From CAVVYW01 sp963752605 (GTDB lineage: Bacteria > Actinomycetota > Thermoleophilia > Solirubrobacterales > 70-9), in NCBI GenBank assembly GCA_963752605.1, contig CAVVYW010000005.1, forward strand, positions 806,001 to 870,000: a stretch of DNA of 64,000 nt, in the 5' to 3' direction. The notes under the pieces were generated by a model. The model saw nothing but the letters and a program-made list of their open reading frames with translations. It was not told where the DNA came from and did not search any database. Numbering within the stretch: the stretch's first letter is position 1; each line of letters opens with the position of its first letter. The translations under genes and the position numbers were made by a program. Below are positions 36,701-43,735 of the stretch, piece by piece.

Positions 36701-37559
36701 GGTGATCGCCGGCGGTGATCGCCACGGCGGTCCTGCCGGTACCCAGGCTCACCGGGCCGGAGAAGCCCGGAAAGTCGTCGTCGCCGATGTCGTTCGTGTT
36801 GCCGTATCCAAGCCGCCCGGCGGCGCCCTCACCCCAGCAGCGGACGCTGCCGTTGTTTAGGATCGCGCAGGTGTGCTCGACCCCCGCCGCGATCGCGACA
36901 GCCGTCCGGCCGAACCCCAGGAACACGGGCCCGGCCGTATTCGGGGTCTCGTTGTCGCCGATCTCGTCTGCGTTGCCGTAGCCCAGCCGGCCGAAGTCGC
37001 CCTTACCCCAGCAGCGCACCGTGCCGTTGTCGAGGAGGGCGCAGGTGTGCTTGTCCCCGGCGGTGATCGCCACGGCGGTTCTACCGGTGCCCAGGTTCAC
37101 CGGTCCGGCCGTGTTCGGGGTCTCGTCGTCGCCGATCTTGTTCGTGTTGCCGTACCCGAGCCGGCCGTCCGCGCCCTCGCCCCAGCAGCGCACGGTGCCG
37201 TTGTCGAGGATCGCGCAGGTATGGGCGGTGCCGGCCGCGAGCGCCACGGCGGTGCGGCCAACCCCCAGGTTGACGGGACCGGCCGTGTTCACCGCCTCGC
37301 TGTCTCCGATGTCGGTGGTGCTGCCGTATCCGAGCTGGCCGGCCGCGGCCTCTCCCCAGCAGCGAACGCTCCCACCGTTGTAGATCGCGCAGGTGTGGGC
37401 GCCGCCGGCGTCGAGACGGCCGGACTGGAGCGAGCGCAGATCGGACCCAGCCGGCTCCGCCATCGCCTGCGAGGCGAAGAGGGCAGCCGTGATCAGCAGG
37501 GCGGCGACGACGCCCAGGCGCAGCGCGGTGAAGCTGGGATGGCGGCTCGATGCATGCAT
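33741..37559 (-). CDS. giant secreted protein: seven RCC1-type repeats plus seven cadherin/Ig-like repeats
   Basis: 1272 residues from ATG 37559. Signal peptide: VVAALLITAALFASQAMA. Residues about 50-450 hold seven RCC1-like units of about 56 residues (HTCAILDNGTVRCWGEG, then GRLGYGN), each with a conserved Cys pair, predicted as one beta-propeller. Residues about 455-1120 hold seven repeats of about 93 residues (PTAVNDSATVAEDAxATxID, VLANDTD, LTYQPDPNYCN, TFTYTLNGGS), of the tandem cadherin/Ig-like type common in bacterial adhesins. The last 130 residues form a beta domain with two Cys (VTCRIDCQV). It is probably an adhesin or matrix protein. There is no sorting motif. Confidence 0.88.
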   Translation of the reverse strand: MHASSRHPSFTALRLGVVAALLITAALFASQAMAEPAGSDLRSLQSGRLDAGGAHTCAIYNGGSVRCWGEAAAGQLGYGSTTDIGDSEAVNTAGPVNLGVGRTAVALAAGTAHTCAILDNGTVRCWGEGADGRLGYGNTNKIGDDETPNTAGPVNLGTGRTAVAITAGDKHTCALLDNGTVRCWGKGDFGRLGYGNADEIGDNETPNTAGPVFLGFGRTAVAIAAGVEHTCAILNNGSVRCWGEGAAGRLGYGNTNDIGDDDFPGFSGPVSLGTGRTAVAITAGDHHTCAVLDNGTVRCWGDAANGRVGYGNATDIGDDEAVSTAGPVDLGAGRTALAITAGSAHTCAVLDNNTLRCWGEGDLGRLGYANQSDIGDNEVPGSVGPVNLGAGRTAVVVTAGTAHTCSVLDDGTVRCWGDAAAGRVGYGNLTDIGDDEAPGTAGPVTLGGTVSTQGPPPTAVNDSATVAEDSGATAVDVLANDVDSEGWTKTIQSTSDPANGTVVITGGGTGLTYQPDPNHCNNPPGTPDTFTYTLNGGSTATISVTVNCVDDNPTAVNDSATMSEDAPPTPIDVLANDTDVDGGPKTISSASDPANGSVVLIGGSAGAHTGLTYQPDPNYCNDPPGGSPDTFTYTINGGSAATVSVTVNCIDDNPTAADDPATMAEDAGATAIDVLANDTDTDGGPKTISSADDPANGTVVLTGGSPGAHTGLTYQPDPNYCNNPPSGSPDTFTYTINGDSTATVSVTVNCLDDSPTAVNDSATVAKDAPATAIDVLANDTDTDGGPRNIQSASDPANGTVVVTGGGTGLTYQPDPIYCNDAGPTDDFTYSLNGGSTATVSMSVSCTDDPPTAVDDAATIGESDPATAVDVLANDTDPDGGPKQIQSVTQPADGNVVITGGGSGVTYEPGPGYCNDGGPTDDFTYTLNGGSTATVSMTVTCVDDPPAAVDNSATVVEDASATAIDVLANDTDPDGGPRTISLASGPANGTVVLTGGSPGEHTGLTYQPDPNYCNSGSPTDNFTYTVNGGSEATVSVTVTCVDDLPVAVGDSATVNEDDPATVINMLANDTDVDGGPKTVSSAGDPANGTVVLTGGSPGAHTGLTYQPDPGYCNDGGPTDDFTYSANGGSTATVAVAVNCLADLIPPNNPPGSNNAPSVTTPDGQRLDVHRMLVPRSVGKLARKGIKLQVTCRIDCQVVVRVSVSTEVMRVMGLKKPLIASGSAPGTAGRQTWVAARLNRRARAAMLRYGGGGRLQVDVRALSPNASTAVLHLD

Positions 37560-37733
37560 GTCTCGCGCGGGGAAACCCGCGTCTCCCTTGGCTATCGGCC
37601 CCCTGCCCGGCGGCTTTAAAACAGATGTCCAGGCCCACCCAGTTTTGTTGACGAGATTTATTGCGTCGGGATGTCGCCCACGCAGGCAGGCGCAGACGAC
37701 TCGACAAATGAACGAGGCGCTGCAGGCCCGGGG

Positions 37734-38252
37734 CTAGGCCGCGGGCTCGCGGCGGGGAAGCTTCCAGTCCGGCCGCACGAAGTGGCAGGTGTAGCCGTTG
37801 GGGTACTTCTGGAGGTAGTCCTGGTGCTCGGGCTCGGCCTCCCAGAAGTCGCCGGCCTCGCTCACCTCGGTCGCGACCTTGCCGGGCCACAGGCCGGAGG
37901 CGTCGACGTCGGCGATTGTCTCCTCTGCGACCCGGCGCTGCTCGTCCGAGGTGTAGAAGATCTCCGACCGATAGCTGCGGCCGACGTCGTTGCCCTGACG
38001 GTCCTTCGTGGTCGGGTCATGGATCTGGAAGAAGAACTCGAGGATGTCCCGGAACGAGATCCGCTCCGGGTCGAAAACGATCTCGACGGCCTCGGTGTGA
38101 TCGCCATGATTCGCATAGGTGGCATTCGGGGTGTTGGGGTCGCCGCTGTAGCCGACGCGCGTGGAGATGACGCCATCCCGCTCACGCAGCAGCTCCTGCG
38201 CTCCCCAGAAGCAGCCGCTGGCCAGGATCGCGGTCTCGGTGTTGTCATTCAT
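37734..38252 (-). CDS. msrA: peptide methionine sulfoxide reductase MsrA
   Basis: 172 residues from ATG 38252, a normal MsrA length. It contains the active-site GCFWG motif with Cys14, then RVGYSGDPNTPNATYANHGD (usually GYxGG; here GYSGD), HTEAVEIVFDPE, FFQIHDPTT, QGNDVGRSYRSEIFY and AEPEHQDYLQKYP. It reduces methionine-S-sulfoxide in proteins using thioredoxin-type donors. There is no signal peptide, so it is cytosolic. It is a single gene between exported proteins. Confidence 0.95.
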   Translation of the reverse strand: MNDNTETAILASGCFWGAQELLRERDGVISTRVGYSGDPNTPNATYANHGDHTEAVEIVFDPERISFRDILEFFFQIHDPTTKDRQGNDVGRSYRSEIFYTSDEQRRVAEETIADVDASGLWPGKVATEVSEAGDFWEAEPEHQDYLQKYPNGYTCHFVRPDWKLPRREPAA

Positions 38253-38279
38253 CTGTTCAGAGGGTAGCCCGCGGGACCG

Positions 38280-39512
38280 CTACTTCTTCCTCTTGCACCT
38301 CTTCCTCGCCACGAGTGCGCCCTTCCTGCCCTTTTTCTTCTTCTTGCACTTCTTCTTCACCTTGCCGGCAACCTGACCGGCGCTGGAAGCACCGGCCGGA
38401 TTGCTCGGAGCGAGAGGCGGCGGCGGAACGCAGAGCACGGTCGTCGGCTCCAACGTCCAGGAGTCAAGCAAACCGCCGTCGCCGACTAGATCGTCGCTGA
38501 TCGTCAGCGTCCATGTCCCGTTCGGGTTCTCGCCGATGAACGCCCCGAACGACTCCTCGGGCGTGAGCGGCGTCGCGGTCGTGAGGTTGACGTAGGGGTG
38601 GTCGCTGACGACGCCGGGGTTGGTCGTGTAGGGCACGGCTCCGTCAGGGTCGGCGTAGACGTCAAAGCGCGTGCCATTGAACACGTTGTCGTTTCCGGCC
38701 CCATTGTCCGTCGTGATCGTGGCGACCGTGCCTGAGGGGGACATCAGTGTCATGTCGATGTCGGCGACGAAGGTGTGGGTGAGGGTGAGAAGCAGGTCGA
38801 GATCGGACATATAGGGGCCGGCCCCCGTCACGGTCACGGTGGACGCCACGACGGCCGGCCCAGTGGGAATCGCCACGTCAGTCCCCTCGGTCGCCGGGGC
38901 CTCGGCGGTCGCCAGCGCACCGACCACCGTCGACAGATCGAGGGACCATCCGTTCAAGGTGCCGCCGTCCCCGGCCAGGTCGTCGCTGATCGTCAGCGTC
39001 CACGTCCCGTTGGGGTTCTCGCCGTTGAAGGCTGCGAGTGGTTCCTCTGGCGCCATCTCGGGCACGGGCGTGAGGTTGACATAGGGATGGTCGGTTGCGA
39101 GTCCCTGGTTGGTCACATAAGGGACCTGCCCCGCGGGATTCGCCCGGTCATCCCAGCGGGTGCCGTCGAAGACGTTGTCGTTGCCCGCCCCGTTGTCGGT
39201 CGTGAGCGTGACGACGGTGCCGGCGGGCGAGGTCACGGTCATGTCGATGTCGGCGGCGAAGGTGTGCGTGAGGTTGGTGAGCACGTCGACGTCCCGCAGG
39301 TTCGTGCCCGCCCCAGAGACGTTGATCGTTGACGTGGCGACGGCAGGGCCGGTCGGCACCGGGACGACTGCGGCATCGGGGACGTTGGACGTTGTGCCAC
39401 CGCAATTCGTCGGGAGGGCTGGCGCGGCCGCGCCAGCCGGCGCCGCGGCGACGACAGCCAGGACCAGCGCCAAGATCGAAGCGCCGAACCAACGTCTCCA
39501 GATTCCGTCCAT
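38280..39512 (-). CDS. secreted protein of two P-domains (proprotein-convertase type) with Lys/Cys tail
   Basis: 410 residues from ATG 39512, with AGGAGG 6 bases upstream. Signal peptide (ASILALVLAVVAAAPAGA). Two tandem copies of about 150 residues each: VPTGPAVATSTINVSGAGTN ... LTHTFAADIDMTVTSPAGTV ... TDNGAGNDNVFDGT ... ENPNGTWTLTISDDLAGDGG, the P/Homo B beta-sandwich that accompanies subtilisin-like proteases. No protease domain is present here. A short Pro/Ala linker leads to the tail KVKKKCKKKKKGRKGALVAR, ending KRCKRKK. Probably a structural or binding exoprotein. Confidence 0.87.
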   Translation of the reverse strand: MDGIWRRWFGASILALVLAVVAAAPAGAAAPALPTNCGGTTSNVPDAAVVPVPTGPAVATSTINVSGAGTNLRDVDVLTNLTHTFAADIDMTVTSPAGTVVTLTTDNGAGNDNVFDGTRWDDRANPAGQVPYVTNQGLATDHPYVNLTPVPEMAPEEPLAAFNGENPNGTWTLTISDDLAGDGGTLNGWSLDLSTVVGALATAEAPATEGTDVAIPTGPAVVASTVTVTGAGPYMSDLDLLLTLTHTFVADIDMTLMSPSGTVATITTDNGAGNDNVFNGTRFDVYADPDGAVPYTTNPGVVSDHPYVNLTTATPLTPEESFGAFIGENPNGTWTLTISDDLVGDGGLLDSWTLEPTTVLCVPPPPLAPSNPAGASSAGQVAGKVKKKCKKKKKGRKGALVARKRCKRKK

Positions 39513-39645
39513 TGCTTGCCTCCTGGCCTGTGGCCGGCATGAAACATCTCGAAACGTCCGAAGCATCACCCCCTACAACGGACACGGCGAGCCTAACCTC
39601 GACCTCCAGCGAGAGTCAACCCCACTATTGGGTTGATCCCTGTAG

Positions 39646-39699
39646 TCGGGGCGACTGGATTTGAACCAGCGACCTTTCGGCCCCCAGCCGAATGCGCTA
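39646..39699 (-). repeat. left attachment-like repeat: displaced 3' fragment of tRNA-Pro
   Basis: Identical base for base to 43602-43655. It covers the tRNA-Pro 3' acceptor strand, T arm, variable region, anticodon arm and part of the D arm, then diverges (TTAGCGTG instead of CCAGACTG). The 5' half of a tRNA is absent, so it cannot be functional. Confidence 0.9.
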
Positions 39700-40147
39700 T
39701 TAGCGTGTATGGGTCCCGTCCAGTTGCTCCTCCGCATTCCCATGCAGTTCCAGGTGGTCTGAGTTGTCCTGAGTTTCGTGCAGATTGTGCCCTCGAATGT
39801 GCCCTCGGGGTCAGCACCACCCTGCCTCTCGCTCGAAGCCCGAGCGCCCGCACAATCCTGGCGCAGACGTGCCCCTTGGGCGGAAACGCATCTATTCGCT
39901 GCGCGCTTCGTTTTCACGCAAAGCGGGCGCTAATACGTCGCTCCTGGCAGACCCTCGCGTGATCGCCTCCACGCGAAGGGAGCGGCAAGGTCCGCAAGGG
40001 TTCGAACGTGGCCCACTCAGTGGAGCTAATCGGACGATTTCTCGAACCTTCGCAGTAGTGTGTGGCGCAGTTGGTCGAGGGGTCCGCGGCCGGCTCGTCT
40101 AGCTCGCTGAAGCGTCGCCTGTCCACCGGGCCGGATTGGAGGGACGT
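39700..40147. other. noncoding stretch inside the tRNA-Pro element
   Basis: 448 bases with no convincing gene; the frames here are short and cross the tRNA fragment. It holds GATTGTGCCCTCGAATG (39783-39799), nearly repeated as AATTGTGCCCTCGAATG near the right end (43467-43483), and TTTCACGCAAAGC (39912-39924), found again at 41091-41103. The ribosome-binding site of the next gene (GGAGGG, about 40138-40143) lies at its end. It is probably an attachment flank or remains of lost genes. Confidence 0.5.
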
Positions 40148-40846
40148 ATGAGGAAAGCGTTGAACCGGCGGCCGTCCCCGGCGATGGTGGTCGCAATGCT
40201 GGCCTTGGTCATCGCCGTGGTGGGTACGGCTGTCGCAGGTCCGCTCGCGACGAAGAGCGTTCTCAACAAGAAGGAGAAAAGACAGACGAGCAGGATCGCG
40301 ACCAATGTCGTGAACAGCCTGGCGTCGGGCCTGTCGGTCGCCAACGCGCGGACGGCGACCAACGCGACCAATGCGACCAATGCGACGAACGCGACGAACG
40401 CGGACATGGTCGATGGCCTCGATGCGAGCTCCCTGATCCGGGTCGCGGGCGACAGCTCGGGGGACCTGCCTGAGCCCGCGGGAAGCAACGACGCGCTCAC
40501 GGCGCAGATCACCGCGCCGAGATCGGGGTTCCTGCACATCGTCGGCTCGGTGGAGCTGCAGAACGGCTCGAGCGGGGATTTCGTGGAGTGCGTGCTGCAG
40601 GTCGACGGCCCCGCTGCCGCCGGGTCGGAACGGGGCATCGATCTCGACGGCGATCGGACCGACTCTGGCGGCGACACGCTAGATAACGTCAACACCGAGC
40701 AGGACTGCGCGACCAACCTCGTCGCCGCGGTCGCGGCGGGCGTCCACACCGTCGATCTCCACATGCTCGGCATCGGCACCGGCACGTTCCTCGGCGAGGG
40801 GGCCCTGAACGTGCTCTTCGTCCCGTTTGACGGAGCCGGGAGCTGA
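40148..40846 (+). CDS. exported protein with Asn-Ala-Thr repeats
   Basis: 232 residues from ATG 40148, with GGAGGG 4 bases upstream. The N-terminus MRKALNRRPSPAMVVAMLAL, followed by VIAVVGTAVAGPLA, is a signal anchor of a type I associate with Thermoleophilia exoproteins (RRPSPAMVVA start). A basic stretch (NKKEKRQTSR) is followed by (NAT)5 at about residues 70-84. The remaining 140 residues form a beta-rich domain (GFLHIVGSVELQNGSSGDFV) with two Cys. No catalytic motif is recognised. It is the first gene inside the tRNA-Pro element; an accessory surface protein is likely. Confidence 0.72.
   Translation: MRKALNRRPSPAMVVAMLALVIAVVGTAVAGPLATKSVLNKKEKRQTSRIATNVVNSLASGLSVANARTATNATNATNATNATNADMVDGLDASSLIRVAGDSSGDLPEPAGSNDALTAQITAPRSGFLHIVGSVELQNGSSGDFVECVLQVDGPAAAGSERGIDLDGDRTDSGGDTLDNVNTEQDCATNLVAAVAAGVHTVDLHMLGIGTGTFLGEGALNVLFVPFDGAGS
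40355..40399 (+). repeat. five tandem 9-bp units encoding Asn-Ala-Thr
   Basis: Five consecutive copies of GCGAC(C/G)AA(C/T) inside the exported-protein gene encode (Ala-Thr-Asn)n. The length is a multiple of three, so copy-number change would keep the frame. Confidence 0.9.
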
Positions 40847-41184
40847 GCCGGCGGGAGGGGTAGCAGGCCAAGAGTTACTCGACGACCCCTCGGGGGCCTC
40901 GTCGAGTGAAGCGCGCTGCAGGAGCCTGTTCGCTGACACGAATCACAGATCGGCTACGAGCGGGTCGGTGTACGCGCGGTTGCGCCCTGGTCAGTCCAAG
41001 CAGGCAACCAGTGGGAGCCGGCGGGACTCGAACCCCCTCTGTTGCTGCTCCAATGCGCGACGAGGAGCACTCCGGATAGTCAGTGCTGGGTTTCACGCAA
41101 AGCAGGAGCGGAGTCCATCCGGTCGGCCGAGTTCAGGTCACCGGACCAGGCCGCGCCCCACGGGCTCTCGCTTTCGCGTCGCGG
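40847..41184. other. noncoding stretch with a tRNA 3'-end-like remnant
   Basis: 338 bases without a supported gene. On the minus strand at about 41012-41038, GGGGGTTCGAGTCCCGCCGG followed by CTCCCA looks like the T arm and acceptor 3' end of a tRNA. No matching 5' half (GGGAGCC...) is found upstream, so it is a fragment at best. TTTCACGCAAAGC (41091-41103) repeats a motif at 39912. This may be a second, older attachment scar. Confidence 0.45.
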
Positions 41185-41967
41185 TTAGATCGCGATCGTG
41201 GCGCGCTGGCCCGGCTCCAGCCAGGTGAGCGCAGGCCGACCACTCTCGCTGAACGCCCGTTCCGCCGCAGCCCGCCCTTCGCGGAAGTGCTTCCAGCCTT
41301 CGTAGTGCACCGGGATCACGGTGGCCGGCTTCAGCAGTCGGCACAGCTCCGCGGCGTCGGAGCCGGTCATCGTGTACCGCAACGGACCGGAGACCGGAAA
41401 TCGCACGCCGCCAAGGTGCACAATCGCCGTGCCCACTTGCAGGTGCTCGGCAACGCCCTTCACGCCGTCGTAAAGCACCGTGTCGCCGGAGATCCACAGC
41501 TGTCCGTTGCGCTGGCCCTCCCAGGCCAGCCCAAACCCGGTGACCTCACCCACAATCGGCTTGCTCAACGGTGGACCGTGGCGGCAGGGCGTGCCGGTCA
41601 CGGTGATGGTCGGCTTTCCTTGCTGCTCGAGCGTGGTTGTGCCGTACTCGCCCAGGCCCACCGCCCCGTTGCGTATGCGCGCGGCAGCCGCCACGGTAGT
41701 AATCACCGCGCGCGACGCCTCCATTACCTCGCGGCCGGCCGCGTCCAGATTGTCCTCGTGTTGGTCGTGGCTGAGCAGCACTGCATCAATCGGGCCGATC
41801 TCATCGACCTTCACCGCCGGCCCCGCCAGCTTGTCCGACGCGGTGCCCCAGCCGAACTTGTAATGGCCCCCGGCGGGGTCGAAGGTGGGATCGGTCAGCA
41901 GCCGCCAGCCGCCGACCTCCAGCAGGACGGTCGGGCCGCCGACGTGGGTGATCCGAACCTCGGTCAT
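41185..41967 (-). CDS. MBL-fold metallo-hydrolase (UlaG-like)
   Basis: 260 residues from ATG 41967, which overlaps the upstream stop (ATGA). It has a metallo-beta-lactamase fold: ITHVGGPTVLLEVGGWRLLT (Asp of TDPTFD follows), then SHDQHEDNLD as the metal-binding HxHxD(H/N) motif, GTPCRHGP, WISGDTVLYDGV, ATVIPVHYEGWKHF. The pattern resembles UlaG-type or N-acyl-PE-hydrolase-like members that cleave lactone or phosphoester bonds; HED-N instead of HxxDH makes the second metal site less certain. Cytosolic. Its coupling to the alpha/beta-hydrolase gene suggests a two-step catabolic pair carried by the element. Confidence 0.85.
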   Translation of the reverse strand: MTEVRITHVGGPTVLLEVGGWRLLTDPTFDPAGGHYKFGWGTASDKLAGPAVKVDEIGPIDAVLLSHDQHEDNLDAAGREVMEASRAVITTVAAAARIRNGAVGLGEYGTTTLEQQGKPTITVTGTPCRHGPPLSKPIVGEVTGFGLAWEGQRNGQLWISGDTVLYDGVKGVAEHLQVGTAIVHLGGVRFPVSGPLRYTMTGSDAAELCRLLKPATVIPVHYEGWKHFREGRAAAERAFSESGRPALTWLEPGQRATIAI

Positions 41968-42767
41968 CGCGCGTGCTCGACCGCCCACTCCAGCACGTCG
42001 TCGGCGATCCGCTCCCAGCCGTCCGCAGCGAGCATCAGGTGCGGGCCCTCGTACTCGGTGATCTCTGTAACGGTGTCCGACTTGTAGTGCTTGTGGTTGG
42101 ACTGTTGGATCGACGGCGGCATGATGTGGTCCTCAGTGCCGGACACGAACAGCAGCGGGGCGCGGTCGTCGTTCTTGTAGTCCACCGCCGTTTCCTGTGG
42201 CCCGGGAATGAAGTTGGCCGTGACGCTGTCGAACAGGATCCGACCCGAGGCAGGGATGGCGTACCGCTCGTACAGTTCCCGTGCCTGATCCTCCGGCATG
42301 CCGTTGGTGAATGCGTAGTTCCACTGCTCAAACGTGAAGCCGACCGCCTTGTGGTGGTTCGCCGGATTCTTCAATACGGGCCACGTGGACTTCACCTGAG
42401 ACGGTGGCACGACCCGCACTCCCTCGGTCGGAGCCGAGTTCAGCGCCACCCCGGCTGCACCGAAACCGTGGTCCAAGAGCACCTGGGTGAACGCGCCGCC
42501 CGCTGAGTGGCCGATGATGATCGGCTCGGAATCCAGGCCCTTGATCGCATTCTCGAAGTTCTCGATGATCGCCGGCACGCGAGCCTCAACGATGGGCGTG
42601 TCGTCCTCGTTCAGCGCCTCCACCTCCACCTCGAAGCCGGGATAGCCGGGCGCGATCACCTTGAACCCCTTTGCCTCGTAATAGGCGATCCACTTCTCCC
42701 AGCTTCGGGGGGTCACCCAGAAACCGTGGACCAAGGCGATGCTGTCGGGAGCGGAGGCCTTGGCCAT
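41964..42767 (-). CDS. alpha/beta-hydrolase
   Basis: 267 residues from ATG 42767, preceded by AAAGGA. An alpha/beta-hydrolase with IALVHGFWVTPRSWEKWIAY (oxyanion region), IIIGHSAGGAFTQVLLDHG (nucleophile Ser in G-H-S-A-G), LLFVSGTEDHIMPP (probable acid Asp) and EYEGPHLML (catalytic His). No signal peptide, so cytosolic. The substrate is unknown; esters, lactones or haloalkane-type compounds are all possible in this family. It is the first gene of a two-gene unit with the metallo-hydrolase. Confidence 0.88.
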   Translation of the reverse strand: MAKASAPDSIALVHGFWVTPRSWEKWIAYYEAKGFKVIAPGYPGFEVEVEALNEDDTPIVEARVPAIIENFENAIKGLDSEPIIIGHSAGGAFTQVLLDHGFGAAGVALNSAPTEGVRVVPPSQVKSTWPVLKNPANHHKAVGFTFEQWNYAFTNGMPEDQARELYERYAIPASGRILFDSVTANFIPGPQETAVDYKNDDRAPLLFVSGTEDHIMPPSIQQSNHKHYKSDTVTEITEYEGPHLMLAADGWERIADDVLEWAVEHAR

Positions 42768-42880
42768 GAGGAGTCCTTTCGTCGGGAGAGTGCGAAGGGC
42801 GGACAGACTATTCGCCCTTGGCGAGGGGATGTTTCTCCGACGCCAACCGCTCAAGCGTCCCGGTACGATCGACCACGCTC

Positions 42881-43327
42881 ATGAAACGATCTGAGTTGCC
42901 GGTCCCGAGGACGGGAATAGCGGCTACCCACTTCGTCGTTGCTGGCGACATAGAGGCGACGGTGCGCTTCTACAGTGAGGTGCTCGGCGGTCAGGTGGTG
43001 TCGCAGCGGGTTCGCCCTGGTGCGCCTACGTACGTGAGGTTCGCCAACATCTGGATCGGGATCAACGCGGGAGGCGGTCCGACCCCAGACAAGCCAGACA
43101 TCGTCCTCGACGTGCACGACGACCCAAAGCGCTTCGACACCTTCCTCAATCTGCGCGTCGCCGACATTCAGGCCGTCTACGACGAGTGGCGCAGAAGGGG
43201 CGCCGAGTTCTTGACCCCACCCCTCGACAACCAGGGTTTCGAACTGCGCTGCTACCTGAGAGATCCCGACGGCCGCATCATCGAGGTAGGCCAAGCGACG
43301 GGATTCCTCGAAGATCTCGAAGACTGA
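42881..43327 (+). CDS. glyoxalase / bleomycin-resistance (VOC) superfamily protein
   Basis: 148 residues from ATG 42881; an upstream in-frame extension lacks support. One VOC fold: TGIAATHFVVAGDIEATVRF (metal-ligand His at the first strand), YSEVLGGQVVSQRV, FANIWIGINAGGG, IVLDVHDDPKR, VADIQAVYDEWRRRGAEFLT, RCYLRDPDGRIIEVGQATGF (Glu near the end as a metal ligand). Dioxygenases, isomerases and antibiotic-binding proteins share this fold, so the activity is open. It is the last gene before the right end of the tRNA-Pro element. Confidence 0.85.
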   Translation: MKRSELPVPRTGIAATHFVVAGDIEATVRFYSEVLGGQVVSQRVRPGAPTYVRFANIWIGINAGGGPTPDKPDIVLDVHDDPKRFDTFLNLRVADIQAVYDEWRRRGAEFLTPPLDNQGFELRCYLRDPDGRIIEVGQATGFLEDLED

Positions 43328-43601
43328 AGAGACCACCGCCTACGTCGTGGTACCGCTTTGGTACCGACTGCTACGTGATATCTGCCCACGCCCCTCCGTT
43401 CGCGTGTTTGCGGAAATGCCGAGGCGGGGGAAAGGCAAGTCGTCGTTGGCTTCCGCGGAGACTGCAAATTGTGCCCTCGAATGGGCTCTCGCCCGAATTC
43501 GACTGGGGGTCTCGTGCCTGGAGGGGACCCCCAGCCTAGATCGGCTCCAACCACCTGGCGGCTCTCGGCTTCGCCGAAACATGGCGATTACCAGGAAGAA
43601 A

Positions 43602-43655
43602 TCGGGGCGACTGGATTTGAACCAGCGACCTTTCGGCCCCCAGCCGAATGCGCTA
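43602..43655 (-). repeat. right attachment-like repeat, within tRNA-Pro
   Basis: The 54 bases are identical to 39646-39699; the identity stops at 43655 inside the D arm of tRNA-Pro. The spacing between the two copies is 3956 bp. Confidence 0.9.
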
Positions 43656-43675
43656 CCAGACTGCGCCACGCCCCG
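43602..43675 (-). tRNA. tRNA-Pro (anticodon GGG)
   Basis: Minus strand, 74 bases. The acceptor CGGGGCG pairs with CGCCCCG, discriminator A. The anticodon arm TTCGG-CTGGGGG-CCGAA gives GGG, reading CCC. The T arm is CGCTGGTTCAAATCCAGTCG. Its 3' 54 bases are the right repeat of the integrated segment, so the intact gene is chimeric with the element end. Confidence 0.95.
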
Positions 43676-43735
43676 ATGTATGCGGCGGCTCCGCGGAGAC
43701 GCCTATGTCGGGCCATCTTCGCAGGGAAGCGGCCA

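Larger units (their letters stand above)
39646..43655. mobile_element. 4-kb integrated segment at tRNA-Pro (no integrase gene seen)
   Basis: A 54-bp perfect direct repeat bounds this segment. The right copy is the 3' part of the complete tRNA-Pro gene; the left copy is an orphan fragment of it in the same orientation. This is the arrangement left by tRNA-targeted site-specific integration: the full tRNA is rebuilt at one end and the displaced 3' fragment sits at the other. Inside are four genes (NAT-repeat exported protein, metallo-hydrolase, alpha/beta-hydrolase, glyoxalase-like) and several noncoding stretches. No recombinase, replication or phage gene is visible, so it is probably a decayed or mobilised island. 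Confidence 0.72.

Noticed and set aside
34130..37420. Tandem DNA repeats as a possible satellite or array
   Set aside because: They are in-frame protein repeats (RCC1 and cadherin-like) inside one gene.
39633..39962. Small open frame with GATGFEPATFRPPAEC
   Set aside because: It is the translation of the tRNA-Pro fragment, a common false gene call, and the same peptide appears over the real tRNA at 43.6 kb.
40875..41228. Short open frames around 40.9-41.2 kb
   Set aside because: No start context, no family motifs, and they cross a tRNA-like remnant; treated as noncoding.
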